26,460 nucleotides of DNA from Enterobacteriaceae bacterium UBA2655 (GCA_002359495.1 DENB01000059.1:44338-70797); one strand, 5' to 3'. Positions 16,346 through 24,747 are shown, numbered from the stretch's first letter. The notes: generated from the letters alone by a model not told the origin. Made by a program: numbers and translations.

Positions 16346-16366
16346 TTTACCCTGTATGGAATGATT

Positions 16367-17122
16367 ATGAGTGATGTCGTGCGCTCGGCAGCCCGCGTGC
16401 TGGATCTGCTGGAATATTTTAGTGAAAGTGAAAAAAAAGCCAATCTCGCCGGGATCTCCCAGGCTTTTGGCCTGCCGAAAAGCAGCGCGTTGGGGCTGCT
16501 GCGCACGCTTTGCGTCAGAGGCTACCTGGAAAAAGACGAGCAGGGATTTTACCGACTGAATGACATTTTCCGTAGCCAGGGGTTTAGCTGGGGCGGAGCC
16601 AGGCTGACTCGTTTGCTGACGGCGGCAAGGCCCATCATGATGCAGATGGCCAGCGAGCTGGAAGAGACGATAACGCTTGGCGTCCTGACCGCTGAAGGGA
16701 AAATCCGCCTTGTCCATCAGTCGCTGACTTCTCAGGCGATCCGCTATGAGATGGAGACGTCTGCTCAGCTGCCGGTTCATTGCACGGCGATGGGCAGAAT
16801 GTTTTTAGCCCTGAAAGCGCCGGAAGAACGTAGGGCGCTGCTGGCGCGCTATCCGCTGTCGCCCTGGACCAAATATACCGTTACCGACCCTGCGCAGCTT
16901 GAGGCATTGATAAACGAAGCTGCCGCCAGAAACTACTCCATCTCCGCCGATGAAGTCGATATTGGCGGCACTGGCGTTTGCAGCCCGGTGCTTGATAGCA
17001 GCGGCGCGCCCCTTGCGATGCTTAACGTCTCCTGCGTCTCTGCTCGCTTTAATGACAAAAAGAACGCCATTATCAAAGCCGTACTGGAACAAGGTAAGCA
17101 GCTTACGGATTTAATCGCGTAA
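16367..17122 (+). CDS. IclR-family transcriptional regulator
   Basis: 251 residues. An N-terminal winged helix-turn-helix (about 5-65, with LAGISQAFGLPKSSALGLLR as recognition region) is followed by an IclR effector-binding domain (about 75-250) with LPVHCTAMGRMFLA and the DEVDIGGTGVCSPVLD signature. I start at ATG 16367 (MSDVV), since the open frame upstream covers the candidate operator. An ATG two codons earlier is also possible. It stands directly upstream of the transporter-reductase-SDR-deacetylase operon and shares with it the TTCGCATATATGAAC site, so it probably controls that operon and itself. The ligand is unknown, presumably the substrate or an intermediate of the operon. Confidence 0.88.
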   Translation: MSDVVRSAARVLDLLEYFSESEKKANLAGISQAFGLPKSSALGLLRTLCVRGYLEKDEQGFYRLNDIFRSQGFSWGGARLTRLLTAARPIMMQMASELEETITLGVLTAEGKIRLVHQSLTSQAIRYEMETSAQLPVHCTAMGRMFLALKAPEERRALLARYPLSPWTKYTVTDPAQLEALINEAAARNYSISADEVDIGGTGVCSPVLDSSGAPLAMLNVSCVSARFNDKKNAIIKAVLEQGKQLTDLIA

Positions 17123-17142
17123 GGGAGTGCCGTCGGCATAAG

Positions 17143-17168
17143 CCAGACCCTGTTTTCTCCCGGTCTGG
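17143..17168 (+). terminator. Hairpin after the IclR gene
   Basis: CCAGACC (17143-17149) pairs with GGTCTGG (17162-17168) across a 12-nt loop, about 20 bp past the stop. A T-rich stretch follows at some distance. Weak candidate terminator. Confidence 0.4.
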
Positions 17169-17472
17169 TGATACGAACTTCTTATTTTTGCCGGTTAATT
17201 TTGCCTTTTCGCCACGCTTACAGCTGGTGGGTAATAAGGTAAAACAGGACCGAACAGGTTAAAAATTCTATTCTGCTGATTCAGGTTAATTTTTTAACTA
17301 CATCATTGTGCCAAAGCGATATTTATCGCTACTCGTCCAGCGTTCGCCTCGTTTTTTTCCTCTCTGGATCTCCGGCTAAATCTGTGTCAGGTTGAATTCA
17401 TATATGAGAATAACAATTCGCATATATGAACATCAGATTAATTTTCCTGCCGTCCTGACTGAGAGCCTGACT
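17169..17472. promoter_or_regulatory. Upstream region of the IclR-controlled operon
   Basis: Two tandem operator-like sites: TTCATATATGAGAA (17396-17409) and TTCGCATATATGAAC (17417-17431), the second identical to the site before the regulator gene. Their centres are about 21 bp apart, roughly two helical turns. The translation start of the transporter at 17473 lies 42 bp further on. No gene was seen in the rest of the stretch. Confidence 0.65.
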
Positions 17473-18780
17473 ATGAGCCAAGACCAGTTCACCCAGGAGT
17501 TGAACCATTACCCTTCGAACGCCCCTGTCGGGCAAAAGCGACGCCAGCTGTTTGCCGCCATGATAGGCAATGTCCTTGAGTACTACGATTTCATCATTTT
17601 CGCTTACATGGCTTCGCTGATCGCCCGCAATTTCTATCAGGGCGATGGCGCGACAGGTCTGCTGGCAAGCTTCGCTACCTTCGGCGTCGGCTTTCTTGCA
17701 AGACCGCTTGGCGGCGCCGTTATCGGCCGCATTGCCGATAAATATGGCCGCAGTCTTGCTCTGAAGATTACCATTTACGGCATGGCGCTGGGGACCGTCG
17801 GTATCGGCCTGCTGCCGACGTATGAAACGGCAGGTATCATTGCGCCCATTCTGCTGGTGATAATCCGCCTGATTCAGGGGCTGGCCGCCGGCGGCGAGTG
17901 GGGCACGGCGACGACCTTTGTCGTGGAGTCGGCGCCAGCAGGCAAGCGCGGATTATTCGGCGCGCTGGGCCAGGCCGCTATCGCGTCCGCCCAGCTGGTG
18001 ACCAGCCTGGTGGTGGCGATAGTGACGATTATCTTCAGCGAACAGCAAATGGTCGACTGGGCGTGGCGCATTCCGTTTCTGCTTGGCGCAGTGCTACTGC
18101 CGGTCGGCGTTTACATGCGTCGCAATCTGGAAGAGACGCCGGCGTTTATCGCTTCGCAGGCGAATCCATCCGACAACCCAAAAGTACCGGCTAACACCGC
18201 CCTGCGCATGATGGGGCAAACCTTTGGTTTCGCCATTATCTGGACGGTTTCTTACTATGTGATGCTCTCGTGGATGCCGACATTCCTGAATAAGCAGGTC
18301 GGCTTTACCCAGACGCAGGCGCTGATCTCAAACGCCATCGCGTTGGCGATTATGGTCGCTACCATTCCGTTTTTTGGCGCGCTTTCAGACCGCATCGGAC
18401 GCAAGCCGCTGCTGCTGGCCTGCTGCGCGGCCTTTGTGATCCTTCCCTGGCCGCTGTTTTATCTGGTGCTGGCCTCGAAAACCTTTTACGTAGTGCTGGC
18501 GGTGCAGATCGTTTTCAACCTGTTTATCGCCGCCTTTTCCGGCGCTGCGCCCTCGGCGTTATGCGAAATTTTCCCTACTGCATCGCGAACCCTGTTGCTC
18601 TCCGTCAGTTACAGCCTCTCAACGGCGATCTTCGGCGGCTTCGCCCCGTTTATCTCGACCGGGCTGATTGATTTGACCGGCATGCCGATTTCTCCCGCCT
18701 TCTACTTAATTCTTGCGGGCGCAATATCCGGGCTGGTGATTATGCGGCTGCGTGAAACCGCCCGCGAATCGCTGCGTTGA
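17473..18780 (+). CDS. MFS transporter, metabolite:H+ symporter (MHS) type
   Basis: 435 residues, about 12 membrane segments. The MHS hallmarks are GNVLEYYDFIIFAYM in helix 1, FLARPLGGAVIGRIADKYGR between helices 2 and 3, and LIQGLAAGGEWG in helix 4. Members (ProP, ShiA, KgtP and relatives) import organic acids, betaines and similar small solutes with protons. I start at ATG 17473 (MSQDQ), because the longer open frame runs back through the two operator-like sites. First gene of the operon, 16 bp before the reductase gene. The substrate is unknown. Confidence 0.88.
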   Translation: MSQDQFTQELNHYPSNAPVGQKRRQLFAAMIGNVLEYYDFIIFAYMASLIARNFYQGDGATGLLASFATFGVGFLARPLGGAVIGRIADKYGRSLALKITIYGMALGTVGIGLLPTYETAGIIAPILLVIIRLIQGLAAGGEWGTATTFVVESAPAGKRGLFGALGQAAIASAQLVTSLVVAIVTIIFSEQQMVDWAWRIPFLLGAVLLPVGVYMRRNLEETPAFIASQANPSDNPKVPANTALRMMGQTFGFAIIWTVSYYVMLSWMPTFLNKQVGFTQTQALISNAIALAIMVATIPFFGALSDRIGRKPLLLACCAAFVILPWPLFYLVLASKTFYVVLAVQIVFNLFIAAFSGAAPSALCEIFPTASRTLLLSVSYSLSTAIFGGFAPFISTGLIDLTGMPISPAFYLILAGAISGLVIMRLRETARESLR

Positions 18781-18796
18781 TTTTCAGGAGAGCGTG

Positions 18797-19810
18797 ATGA
18801 GTAACGATATTTTAATCTGGGGCGCCGGCGCCATCGGCGGCACCGTTGGCGCCTGGCTGAAACGGGCAGGCTACGATGTGACCTTTGTCGATATCGATCG
18901 GGCGCACGTCAACCGTATCAAAGATCCCGACGCTGGTCTGCATATCAGCGGCGTGGAAAATTTCACCGTGACGGCTCCCGCTTTTCTGCCCGCTGAGCTG
19001 ACGGGTAGCTGGCAACGCATCTTCCTGGCGGTGAAAGCGCACCACACCGCCGAGGCCGCCCGCCAGCTTGAACCCTTTCTTGAAAAGGAGGGATATGTCC
19101 TCTCCCTGCAAAACGGATTATGCGAGTCGACGATCGCCGGAGTGGTCGGCGAGGAACGGACCCTGGGCGCCTTCATCAATTTTTATGCCGACTGGATGGG
19201 GCCGGGTGAAATTCACTATTCCAATCGCGGCGCGGCAGTAATTGGCGAGTTGAACGGCGCGATGACGCCGCGGTTGACGACGCTTCACCAGGATCTGAGC
19301 CATTTTGAACCAGACGTCATTCAGTCTGCGGCGCTCTCATCCTGGCTTTGGGGCAAGCTCGCCTACGGCTCGCTGCTGTTTGCGCAGGCGACAGGTGAAA
19401 GGGGCATTGCCGATTGTCTGGATCGCGAGGATATCCGTCCGGCGCTGACCCGACTGGCCAGCGAAATCGTGCAGATCGCCGACGCCTGGCAGATCCCGCT
19501 AAAAGGTTTTAACGGGTTCGATCCCGAGGCATTTCGCCGCGAAGCCAGCGCTGACGCGGTTAACCATACTTTTGAACAAATGGTGGCATTCAACCGCCCC
19601 AACAGCAAAACCCACTCCGGCATCTGGCGCGATTTAGCGATTCGCAAACGGTCGACGGAAGTAGATGGACAGCTGGGCATGGTCGTCAGGATGGCGGCGG
19701 ACCGTCATGTGCCCTGTCCGACCTTACAGGCGCTGATCGTCATGATCCACCAGATTGAGACGGGAGAGCGCCCCCTTTCTGACAACAACCTCAATGAGCT
19801 ATTGCCATGA
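18797..19810 (+). CDS. PanE/ApbA-family (ketopantoate-reductase-like) dehydrogenase
   Basis: 337 residues, preceded by an AGGAGA ribosome-binding site. The N-terminal Rossmann domain has WGAGAIGG (glycines 9, 11, 14), VKAHHT (Lys80) and LQNGL (104-108). The C-terminal helical domain has SSWLWGKLAYG, with Lys187 at the place of the catalytic Lys of PanE; the Asn usual four residues later is Gly191. This departure and the operon context argue against pantothenate synthesis and for reduction or oxidation of another 2-oxo/2-hydroxy acid. The stop overlaps the next start by 4 bp (ATGA). Confidence 0.82.
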   Translation: MSNDILIWGAGAIGGTVGAWLKRAGYDVTFVDIDRAHVNRIKDPDAGLHISGVENFTVTAPAFLPAELTGSWQRIFLAVKAHHTAEAARQLEPFLEKEGYVLSLQNGLCESTIAGVVGEERTLGAFINFYADWMGPGEIHYSNRGAAVIGELNGAMTPRLTTLHQDLSHFEPDVIQSAALSSWLWGKLAYGSLLFAQATGERGIADCLDREDIRPALTRLASEIVQIADAWQIPLKGFNGFDPEAFRREASADAVNHTFEQMVAFNRPNSKTHSGIWRDLAIRKRSTEVDGQLGMVVRMAADRHVPCPTLQALIVMIHQIETGERPLSDNNLNELLP

Positions 19811-20559
19811 TGCTTTCATTCTCTGAGAAGCGTATCGCCATCAGCGGCGGCGCTATCGGCTTCGGCCGGGAAATGGCGTTGCAGTTTACAGCCCTCGGCG
19901 CCGACGTTCACGTTTGCGATATTCGCGCCGAAGCGATGCAGGATCTCGCTGAAGCGGGCATCAACACTTATGTCGTCGATCTTTGCGACAGAAAGGCTGC
20001 GTCAGGCTGGATAAGCCGCGTCAGCCGACAGGGCGCCTCTCCGATTGACGTGTTGATCAATAACGCAGGCGGCGTGGCGGGTCAGCAGGGAAAAGCGATC
20101 GAGCTGGTGACCGACGCCGAATGGGACAGCGTGCTTGATATCAATCTGAACGCCGCTTTTGCCTTAAGCCGCGCCGTAGCACCGCTCATGAAACAGGCGG
20201 GACAGGGGAAAATCATCAATATCTGTTCGGGAGCGGCCCTCAAAGCGTCTCTCACCGGCGTGCAGGCTTATTGCGCCGCCAAGCACGCGCTTCTGGGGTT
20301 AACCCGCCAGCTGGCGCATGAGCTGGGGCCTTTTGGCATTCAGGTTAACGCCGTGGCGCCCGGCTTTGTGTTTACCAACGAGGCGACGAAAAAGCAGTGG
20401 GATAACTTTGGCGAAGAACGCCAGCAGCAGCTCCTGCAAAGCATCGCGCTGCGCCGTCTGGGTAATGTCAAAGATATCGCCAACACGGCGATTTTCCTCG
20501 CCTCCGACCTGTCATCGTTTATCAATGGACAAATTATTTCAGTTGATGGAGGAAGCTAA
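19807..20559 (+). CDS. Short-chain dehydrogenase/reductase (SDR)
   Basis: 250 residues, classical SDR. The nucleotide-binding loop SGGAIGFGR (13-21) is followed by Asp39 after strand 2, favouring NAD(H). NNAGG (85-89), Asn113, Ser141 and the YCAAK pair Tyr155/Lys159 make a normal active site. The C-terminus INGQIISVDGGS is typical. It is translationally coupled to the PanE-like gene; a second ATG directly after the first may be the true start. It probably oxidises a hydroxyl intermediate of the same pathway as its neighbours. Confidence 0.87.
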   Translation: MMLSFSEKRIAISGGAIGFGREMALQFTALGADVHVCDIRAEAMQDLAEAGINTYVVDLCDRKAASGWISRVSRQGASPIDVLINNAGGVAGQQGKAIELVTDAEWDSVLDINLNAAFALSRAVAPLMKQAGQGKIINICSGAALKASLTGVQAYCAAKHALLGLTRQLAHELGPFGIQVNAVAPGFVFTNEATKKQWDNFGEERQQQLLQSIALRRLGNVKDIANTAIFLASDLSSFINGQIISVDGGS

Positions 20560-20563
20560 GCTT

Positions 20564-21463
20564 ATGCAACATCCCCATTCCGAACAGGAACCCTGGCAGT
20601 GGCCGGAAGAAACCTGGCGGCAGAAGGTCAATCATGTCCGCGCCGGCAAATCCCTTAAGCCGCGCCACTGGCCGAATAACGCGCCTTTTGCCGTCGCGCT
20701 CTCCTTCGACAGCGATCATGAAACCAACGAACTGCGGGAAGGCGGTAAATCTTTCGGCAGGATGAGCTGGGGGCAATACGGTACGCGCGTCGGCATTCCA
20801 CGCATTGAAGCCATCCTCAGCAAAGCGGGCGTGCCGGCCAGCTTTTACGTGCCCGCCGTCTGCGCCTTGCTCTATCCCGAAGAGCAAGTCCGGTTAAACG
20901 CGCAGGGACATGAAATCGCGCTGCACGGCTGGATCCACGAGCTGAACTCGGTGCTCTCTTATGAAGATGAGCGTGCGCTGATGCTGAAATCCGCCGATAC
21001 GCTGGAGAAGGTGACGGGCAGCCGCCCGGTAGGTATGCGTACCCCTTCCTGGGATTTTAGTCCGCACACGCTGCGGATCGCTCAGGAGATGGGCTTGTTG
21101 TACGACTCATCCCTGATGGCGGATGAAAACTGCTACGAGCTTCTGCTGGACGGCGAGAAGACCGGAGTGGTGGAGCTGCCGGTGGAGTGGATCCGCGATG
21201 ATGCGGTCTATTTTATGATGAACCGCTTTCAGGCGCTGCGTCCTTACACGCCGCCGGAAGGGGTATTTGATATCTTCCGACGCGAACTTGAGTATGCTTA
21301 CCGGGAAGGCGGCTTGTTCCAGCTGACCATGCATCCGCATATTATCTCGGCGCGATCTCGCGTATGGATTCTGGAAGAGATCATCCGGCTGGGTCAATCC
21401 TGGGGCGCATGGTTCGCCACCCATGCGGATATTGTTCGCTGGGTGAAAGCGCATTCAGAGTAG
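20564..21463 (+). CDS. NodB-fold polysaccharide deacetylase/cyclic-imide-hydrolase-like enzyme
   Basis: 299 residues; start at ATG 20564, with GGAGGA 10 nt upstream lying inside the SDR gene (a longer open frame overlaps the SDR and is rejected). NodB motifs: Asp49 and Asp51 in LSFDSDHE, the metal histidines His121 and His125 in HGWIHE, Arg159 in RTPSWDF, and MHPH (257-259). There is no signal peptide, so it acts in the cytoplasm. This points to a small-molecule amidohydrolase such as the cyclic-imide hydrolase or PuuE/allantoinase-related group, not a cell-wall deacetylase. Grouped with a transporter and two dehydrogenases, it may open a ring amide or imide. The substrate is not known. Confidence 0.75.
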   Translation: MQHPHSEQEPWQWPEETWRQKVNHVRAGKSLKPRHWPNNAPFAVALSFDSDHETNELREGGKSFGRMSWGQYGTRVGIPRIEAILSKAGVPASFYVPAVCALLYPEEQVRLNAQGHEIALHGWIHELNSVLSYEDERALMLKSADTLEKVTGSRPVGMRTPSWDFSPHTLRIAQEMGLLYDSSLMADENCYELLLDGEKTGVVELPVEWIRDDAVYFMMNRFQALRPYTPPEGVFDIFRRELEYAYREGGLFQLTMHPHIISARSRVWILEEIIRLGQSWGAWFATHADIVRWVKAHSE

Positions 21464-21474
21464 CGATAATCAGG

Positions 21475-21495
21475 CAGCCGGACCTTATCCGGCTG
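21475..21495 (+). terminator. Hairpin after the deacetylase-like gene
   Basis: Perfect 8-bp GC-rich stem CAGCCGGA (21475-21482) with 21488-21495 and a 5-nt loop, 11 bp past the stop codon. No U tract follows, so termination may be incomplete. Confidence 0.55.
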
Positions 21496-21530
21496 TCGGG
21501 CATGATGCTGGCTGATGCGCTTAAAGAGAA

Positions 21531-21760
21531 TTAATGGCGAATTTGCTTCAGATCTTCTTCAGTCAGGCCGGTCATCTTCATGACAGATGTTTTGTCCATG
21601 CCGCTTTCCAACATATTACGGGCAATAGCCAGTCTGGCTTTTGGTTCGCCAGGCTGCTCAAGCTGTTCATCACTTCATCCTCACGCTGCGGCACCCGTTG
21701 TGCCAGTTCGCGTACAAAGGCTTCAGCGTCGGCAGAATGCTCATACAGGAAGAAAAACCA
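21531..21760 (-). pseudogene. Remnant of an Rpn-family recombination-promoting nuclease/putative transposase
   Basis: The C-terminal end is clear on the minus strand: RLAIARNMLESGMDKTSV (from about 21640) down to the final EEDLKQIRH and stop at 21531, the usual tail of Rpn/RpnA PD-(D/E)XK proteins. The preceding part, ADAEAFVRELAQRVPQREDE (about 21690-21745), lies in another frame, so a small deletion or frameshift separates the two. The catalytic N-terminal domain is absent. A decayed fragment, not a working gene. Confidence 0.75.
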
Positions 21761-21773
21761 GTATGCGTGCCAT

Positions 21774-21802
21774 AAAAAAAGGATGAGCCGCTCATCCTTT
21801 TT
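21774..21802. terminator. Strong bidirectional Rho-independent terminator
   Basis: A7-GGATGAG-CCG-CTCATCC-T5: a 7-bp GC-containing stem extended by A/T pairs, with a U tract on either strand. It lies 18 bp past the stop of the minus-strand DUF606 gene at 21820, its main user, and faces the remnant and operon on the other side. Confidence 0.9.
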
Positions 21803-21819
21803 ATGTACCAATTTGGTTT

Positions 21820-22311
21820 TCAATCGCGGATTGTGGCCTGCGCCTGAGTTTTGCCGGCAGGCGCGGCCGATTTTTTACTGCTGGAGTAAATAAACGCCAG
21901 CGCGATGCCCAGGCAGACCACGGCGCCGAGGCGGCTGTAAGAAAACGGAATGGCGCTGTTGCCCAGCCAGCCAAAATTATCGATCAGCATACTCATCGCC
22001 AGCTGACCGAAAATGACCGCGACAGTCGCCACCGCTGCGCCGATTCGCTGAACCGCCAGCACCATAATCACGATATAGGGAACGCCGCAGAAGGCGCCAA
22101 GCAGCTGCCATTTAGGCACGTCCATCAGTGTAACCGTCTGTGTCGGCTCAAAGTACAAAATCAGCAGAGCCGTAATCAGCGCGCCGACGGAAAAGGTCAG
22201 GAAGGCGGTGCGAAAGACGCCGACTTTACTGCCCAGCTGTCCGTTGATAGCTGCCTGAATGCTCAGCGTGCAGCCGCCGATCACGGCAAGAATAATCATC
22301 AAAATAATCAT
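21820..22311 (-). CDS. DUF606/YdcZ-type DMT membrane transporter, second of a pair
   Basis: 163 residues with about five membrane segments and a polar, Ala/Lys/Gln-rich C-terminal tail. The N-terminus IILAVIGGCTLSIQAAINGQ followed by LGSKVG is the pattern of the DUF606 (YdcZ) branch of the drug/metabolite transporter superfamily. It overlaps the previous gene by 4 bp (22308-22311), so the two are co-translated and may form a heterodimer, as small-pair transporters do. The strong terminator at 21774 closes the unit. The substrate is unknown. The LysR regulator at 22848 is the likely controller. Confidence 0.8.
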   Translation of the reverse strand: MIILMIILAVIGGCTLSIQAAINGQLGSKVGVFRTAFLTFSVGALITALLILYFEPTQTVTLMDVPKWQLLGAFCGVPYIVIMVLAVQRIGAAVATVAVIFGQLAMSMLIDNFGWLGNSAIPFSYSRLGAVVCLGIALAFIYSSSKKSAAPAGKTQAQATIRD

Positions 22312-22748
22312 GCGTTCCCCCTCGCTACCAGAATCAGTGCGGCGATGATAAAAATCAGCGCGATAATACGCTTACTGTCAATCTTGCGATGCGGCGTGCC
22401 GAACAGGCCATAATGGTCAATCACCAGGCTTTTAAATACCTGGCCGGCCAGAATGCCGATCATCGTCATGGCGATACCGATAGCGGGCGTGGCGATAGTC
22501 AGGATCACGACATAAATCGGACCCAGTACGCCGCCCAACAGCTGCCAGCCAGGCTGGGCAAAGAAAGACGGACTATTACGCGGGCTGAAAAACAGCATCA
22601 GCAAAAACGTCAGCGCCGCGCCGACGCCGAAAATCGATAAGGTGGCCCACAGATCGCCAACCTGGCTCCCCAAAGGTCCAAGCAGACCCGCTTCAACCGA
22701 CAGCCCCATGCCGCCGCATACAACAAGTAAAATCAATAAAAGCTGCAT
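22308..22748 (-). CDS. DUF606/YdcZ-type DMT membrane transporter, first of a pair
   Basis: 146 residues, about five membrane segments. MQLLLILLVVCGGMGLSVEA at the N-terminus and GPLGSQVG mark the same family as its downstream partner; the conserved LGxxVG block occurs in both. I start at ATG 22748 with a GGGGA tract 8-9 nt upstream, not at the longer open frame from 22784. A 99-bp spacer separates it from the divergent LysR gene, so the two promoters share control DNA. Confidence 0.8.
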   Translation of the reverse strand: MQLLLILLVVCGGMGLSVEAGLLGPLGSQVGDLWATLSIFGVGAALTFLLMLFFSPRNSPSFFAQPGWQLLGGVLGPIYVVILTIATPAIGIAMTMIGILAGQVFKSLVIDHYGLFGTPHRKIDSKRIIALIFIIAALILVARGNA

Positions 22749-22847
22749 AATATACAGTCCCCGATCATCAAGGCGGAGCAGCATACTGCAGCTGCACAGA
22801 ATGAAAAACGCTATAGTGTGATAAACACCTTTGCAGGAATTGCATTA

Positions 22848-23783
22848 ATGAATGAGCCAGGATCGATTAGCATCAGGTCGTTGCTGATTTTCATCAGCGT
22901 TTTCGACGCGCAAAGCTTTTCTGAAGTCGCCAGGCGGGAGGGCGTCTCCGCCTCGCTGGTCTCGCGCACCATTCATCAGCTGGAAGACGCGCTGGGTCAG
23001 CAGCTTTTTTACCGCAACACCCGCGCCGTTATCCCCACCGAAGCTGGCAGGCTGTTTGTCGATTATGCGAGAGCCATGACGGAACAGCTCAACGAAGCGC
23101 GCAAAGAGTTGCAGGATCGCGCGCTGGAGCCTGCGGGTCTGGTCAGACTTAACGCCCCGGTTTTTTTTGGCCAGCGCCATATCGCTCCCTGGCTGCCGGG
23201 CTTTAGCGAACGTTATCCGCGCCTGCAAATCGAGCTGGTTTTAACGGATGATTTTATCAATCCGCATCGCGACGCCACCGACCTCATTTTCCGCATCGGC
23301 ACGCTGACCGACTCGTCATTTCATGCCCGGATTTTTGGCGCGCAGCGCTATCATGCCGCCGCGTCGCCAGCCTATATCCGCCGGCACGGGCTGCCTGAGT
23401 CCCCGGCAGAGCTCAGCAGGCATCAGTGTCTTGTCTACCGAGGCTCCTCCGGGCCTAATCGCTGGCTATTTCGCGAAAAGCAGGGCGAGTGGGTTCACCA
23501 CCACGTACCGGCTTTGCTGACCTCGAATAACGCCGAAAGCTTGCTCACGGCGGCGCTGGGCGGCATGGGAGTCGTCCTTTTTCCCGACTGGCTGATAGGC
23601 GATTCGATGCAAACAGGCAGGCTGGTTAAACTGTTGCCCGATTATGAAGCGGCAAACAGAACGGAAGCGCAGCATATTGCCGCTATTTACCCGAACGTCC
23701 GTCGACCGCCGCTGAATGTCAGGGCAGTGATTGACTATTTTGTCGAAGTTTACGGTTCGCCTCTTTACTGGCGATATGACTGA
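22848..23783 (+). CDS. LysR-family transcriptional regulator
   Basis: 311 residues. The N-terminal winged helix-turn-helix (about 8-65; FSEVARREGVSASLVSRTIH) and a periplasmic-binding-like effector domain (about 90-300) are both present. The layout resembles the single-domain-per-operon LysR regulators of the DsdC/AaeR-like CrgA group. ATG 22848 follows an AGGA tract; an in-frame GTG at 22818 is less likely. Divergent to the DUF606 pair, which is the probable target. The inducer is unknown. 76 bp past its stop lies the IR of transposon C. Confidence 0.88.
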   Translation: MNEPGSISIRSLLIFISVFDAQSFSEVARREGVSASLVSRTIHQLEDALGQQLFYRNTRAVIPTEAGRLFVDYARAMTEQLNEARKELQDRALEPAGLVRLNAPVFFGQRHIAPWLPGFSERYPRLQIELVLTDDFINPHRDATDLIFRIGTLTDSSFHARIFGAQRYHAAASPAYIRRHGLPESPAELSRHQCLVYRGSSGPNRWLFREKQGEWVHHHVPALLTSNNAESLLTAALGGMGVVLFPDWLIGDSMQTGRLVKLLPDYEAANRTEAQHIAAIYPNVRRPPLNVRAVIDYFVEVYGSPLYWRYD

Positions 23784-23859
23784 GCGAGCGGTTGTGAGGT
23801 TAATCTTTCCGGGTAAGTTTGCAGACGGCTTAACTGCCAGTCAGATAAGCGTTGTTATA

Positions 23860-23898
23860 GGGGTTGGTTTGGATATTAAAAATTATTGTATGCTTATT
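23860..23898 (+). repeat. Degenerate left terminal inverted repeat of transposon C
   Basis: Matches the 39-bp IR of B at about 30 positions. The GGGG tip and GGTTTGGATAT and AAATTATTGTA cores are kept; most differences are transitions. Confidence 0.75.
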
Positions 23899-24561
23899 TT
23901 CATCTTTGGCTGGCCTCAGGCGACGAAACTTACCGGAAGCCGGTATCCGGTTGCTTTTCAAGATATGATCACCTATCGGATTGATGTGTTCCCAGCCTAA
24001 CGGGGACACATGCGACAGAGTTTTTCCATTTTTCTTCAGCTGTTTACGCTTGAGGACATCGACCGCACTTTCCATATACACGGTATTCCACAGAGAGATC
24101 GCCGCCGTCAGCAGCATCAGCCCACTGGCGAGATAATTCTGATTTTCTGTTTTTCGGTCCCTGATTTCTCTCAGCCGGTGCATAAATACCGCCTGCGCCA
24201 GGGCGTTACGGGCTTCACCTTTATTCAGCCTCGCCTGTACACGTCGACACAGTGCAGGATTGCGGAACCAGTCGAGCATAAACAGCGTTCACTCAATACG
24301 ACCAATTCTCGCAATGCCTTGGCCGGCCCGTTCTGTTTAGGATAGCTGGTAAGCTTTCTCAGCCTCAGAGATGCCATCACGGTTCCCTGCTTTATCGAAG
24401 CCGCCAGCCGTAGTACTTCACGCCAGTGAATTTAGATCTCTTCCAGATTCAGGCTGGACGTGGATATCGGTGACTGAAGCGCCGGGTATTGTTCCGATTT
24501 CCCCTGATAAACAGCTAAATGTTTCTCTTTCAGACAGTGAAAGGACCTGCCTCCGTTCGAT
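23899..24561 (-). pseudogene. Transposase gene remnant of transposon C
   Basis: The first about 15 codons (ERRQVLSLSERE, start codon changed to ATC at 24559-24561) are joined to sequence matching about residue 785 onward of the copy B TnpA, so some 770 codons are deleted. A stop interrupts LNLEEI-stop-IHWREV (about 24432), and a frameshift follows near 24290. Downstream a 149-codon frame still shows [35 protein letters not shown] and SPLGWEHINPIGDH. Not functional. Confidence 0.88.
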
Positions 24562-24596
24562 ATAGTTTTATTTGTAAATTATTTTTCGCGGTATTT

Positions 24597-24692
24597 TTAA
24601 CAAATCTAGTTATCGCATCAGGCTACAGTCCTTCGCAAATCTGCCGTATCCAGGCATTGTACCGGCAATCAGAAGCCGAAGATTCTGGTTAA
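24597..24692 (+). pseudogene. res-site and resolvase remnant of transposon C
   Basis: GTTATCGCAT (24609-24618), shared with the res region of B, is followed directly by the last 24 codons of the resolvase (24621-24692, YSPSQICRIQALYRQSEAED). The stop and following 40 bp also match B. The catalytic domain is deleted. Confidence 0.8.
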
Positions 24693-24747
24693 GTCAGGAT
24701 TAAGGTATCATGCGGTCGTTTTATAACCATTTTATTCATGAGGGATT

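Noticed and set aside
20318..20563. Extended start of the deacetylase-like gene inside the SDR gene
   Set aside because: The extension is SDR DNA in another frame; ATG 20564 has a GGAGGA site at good spacing.
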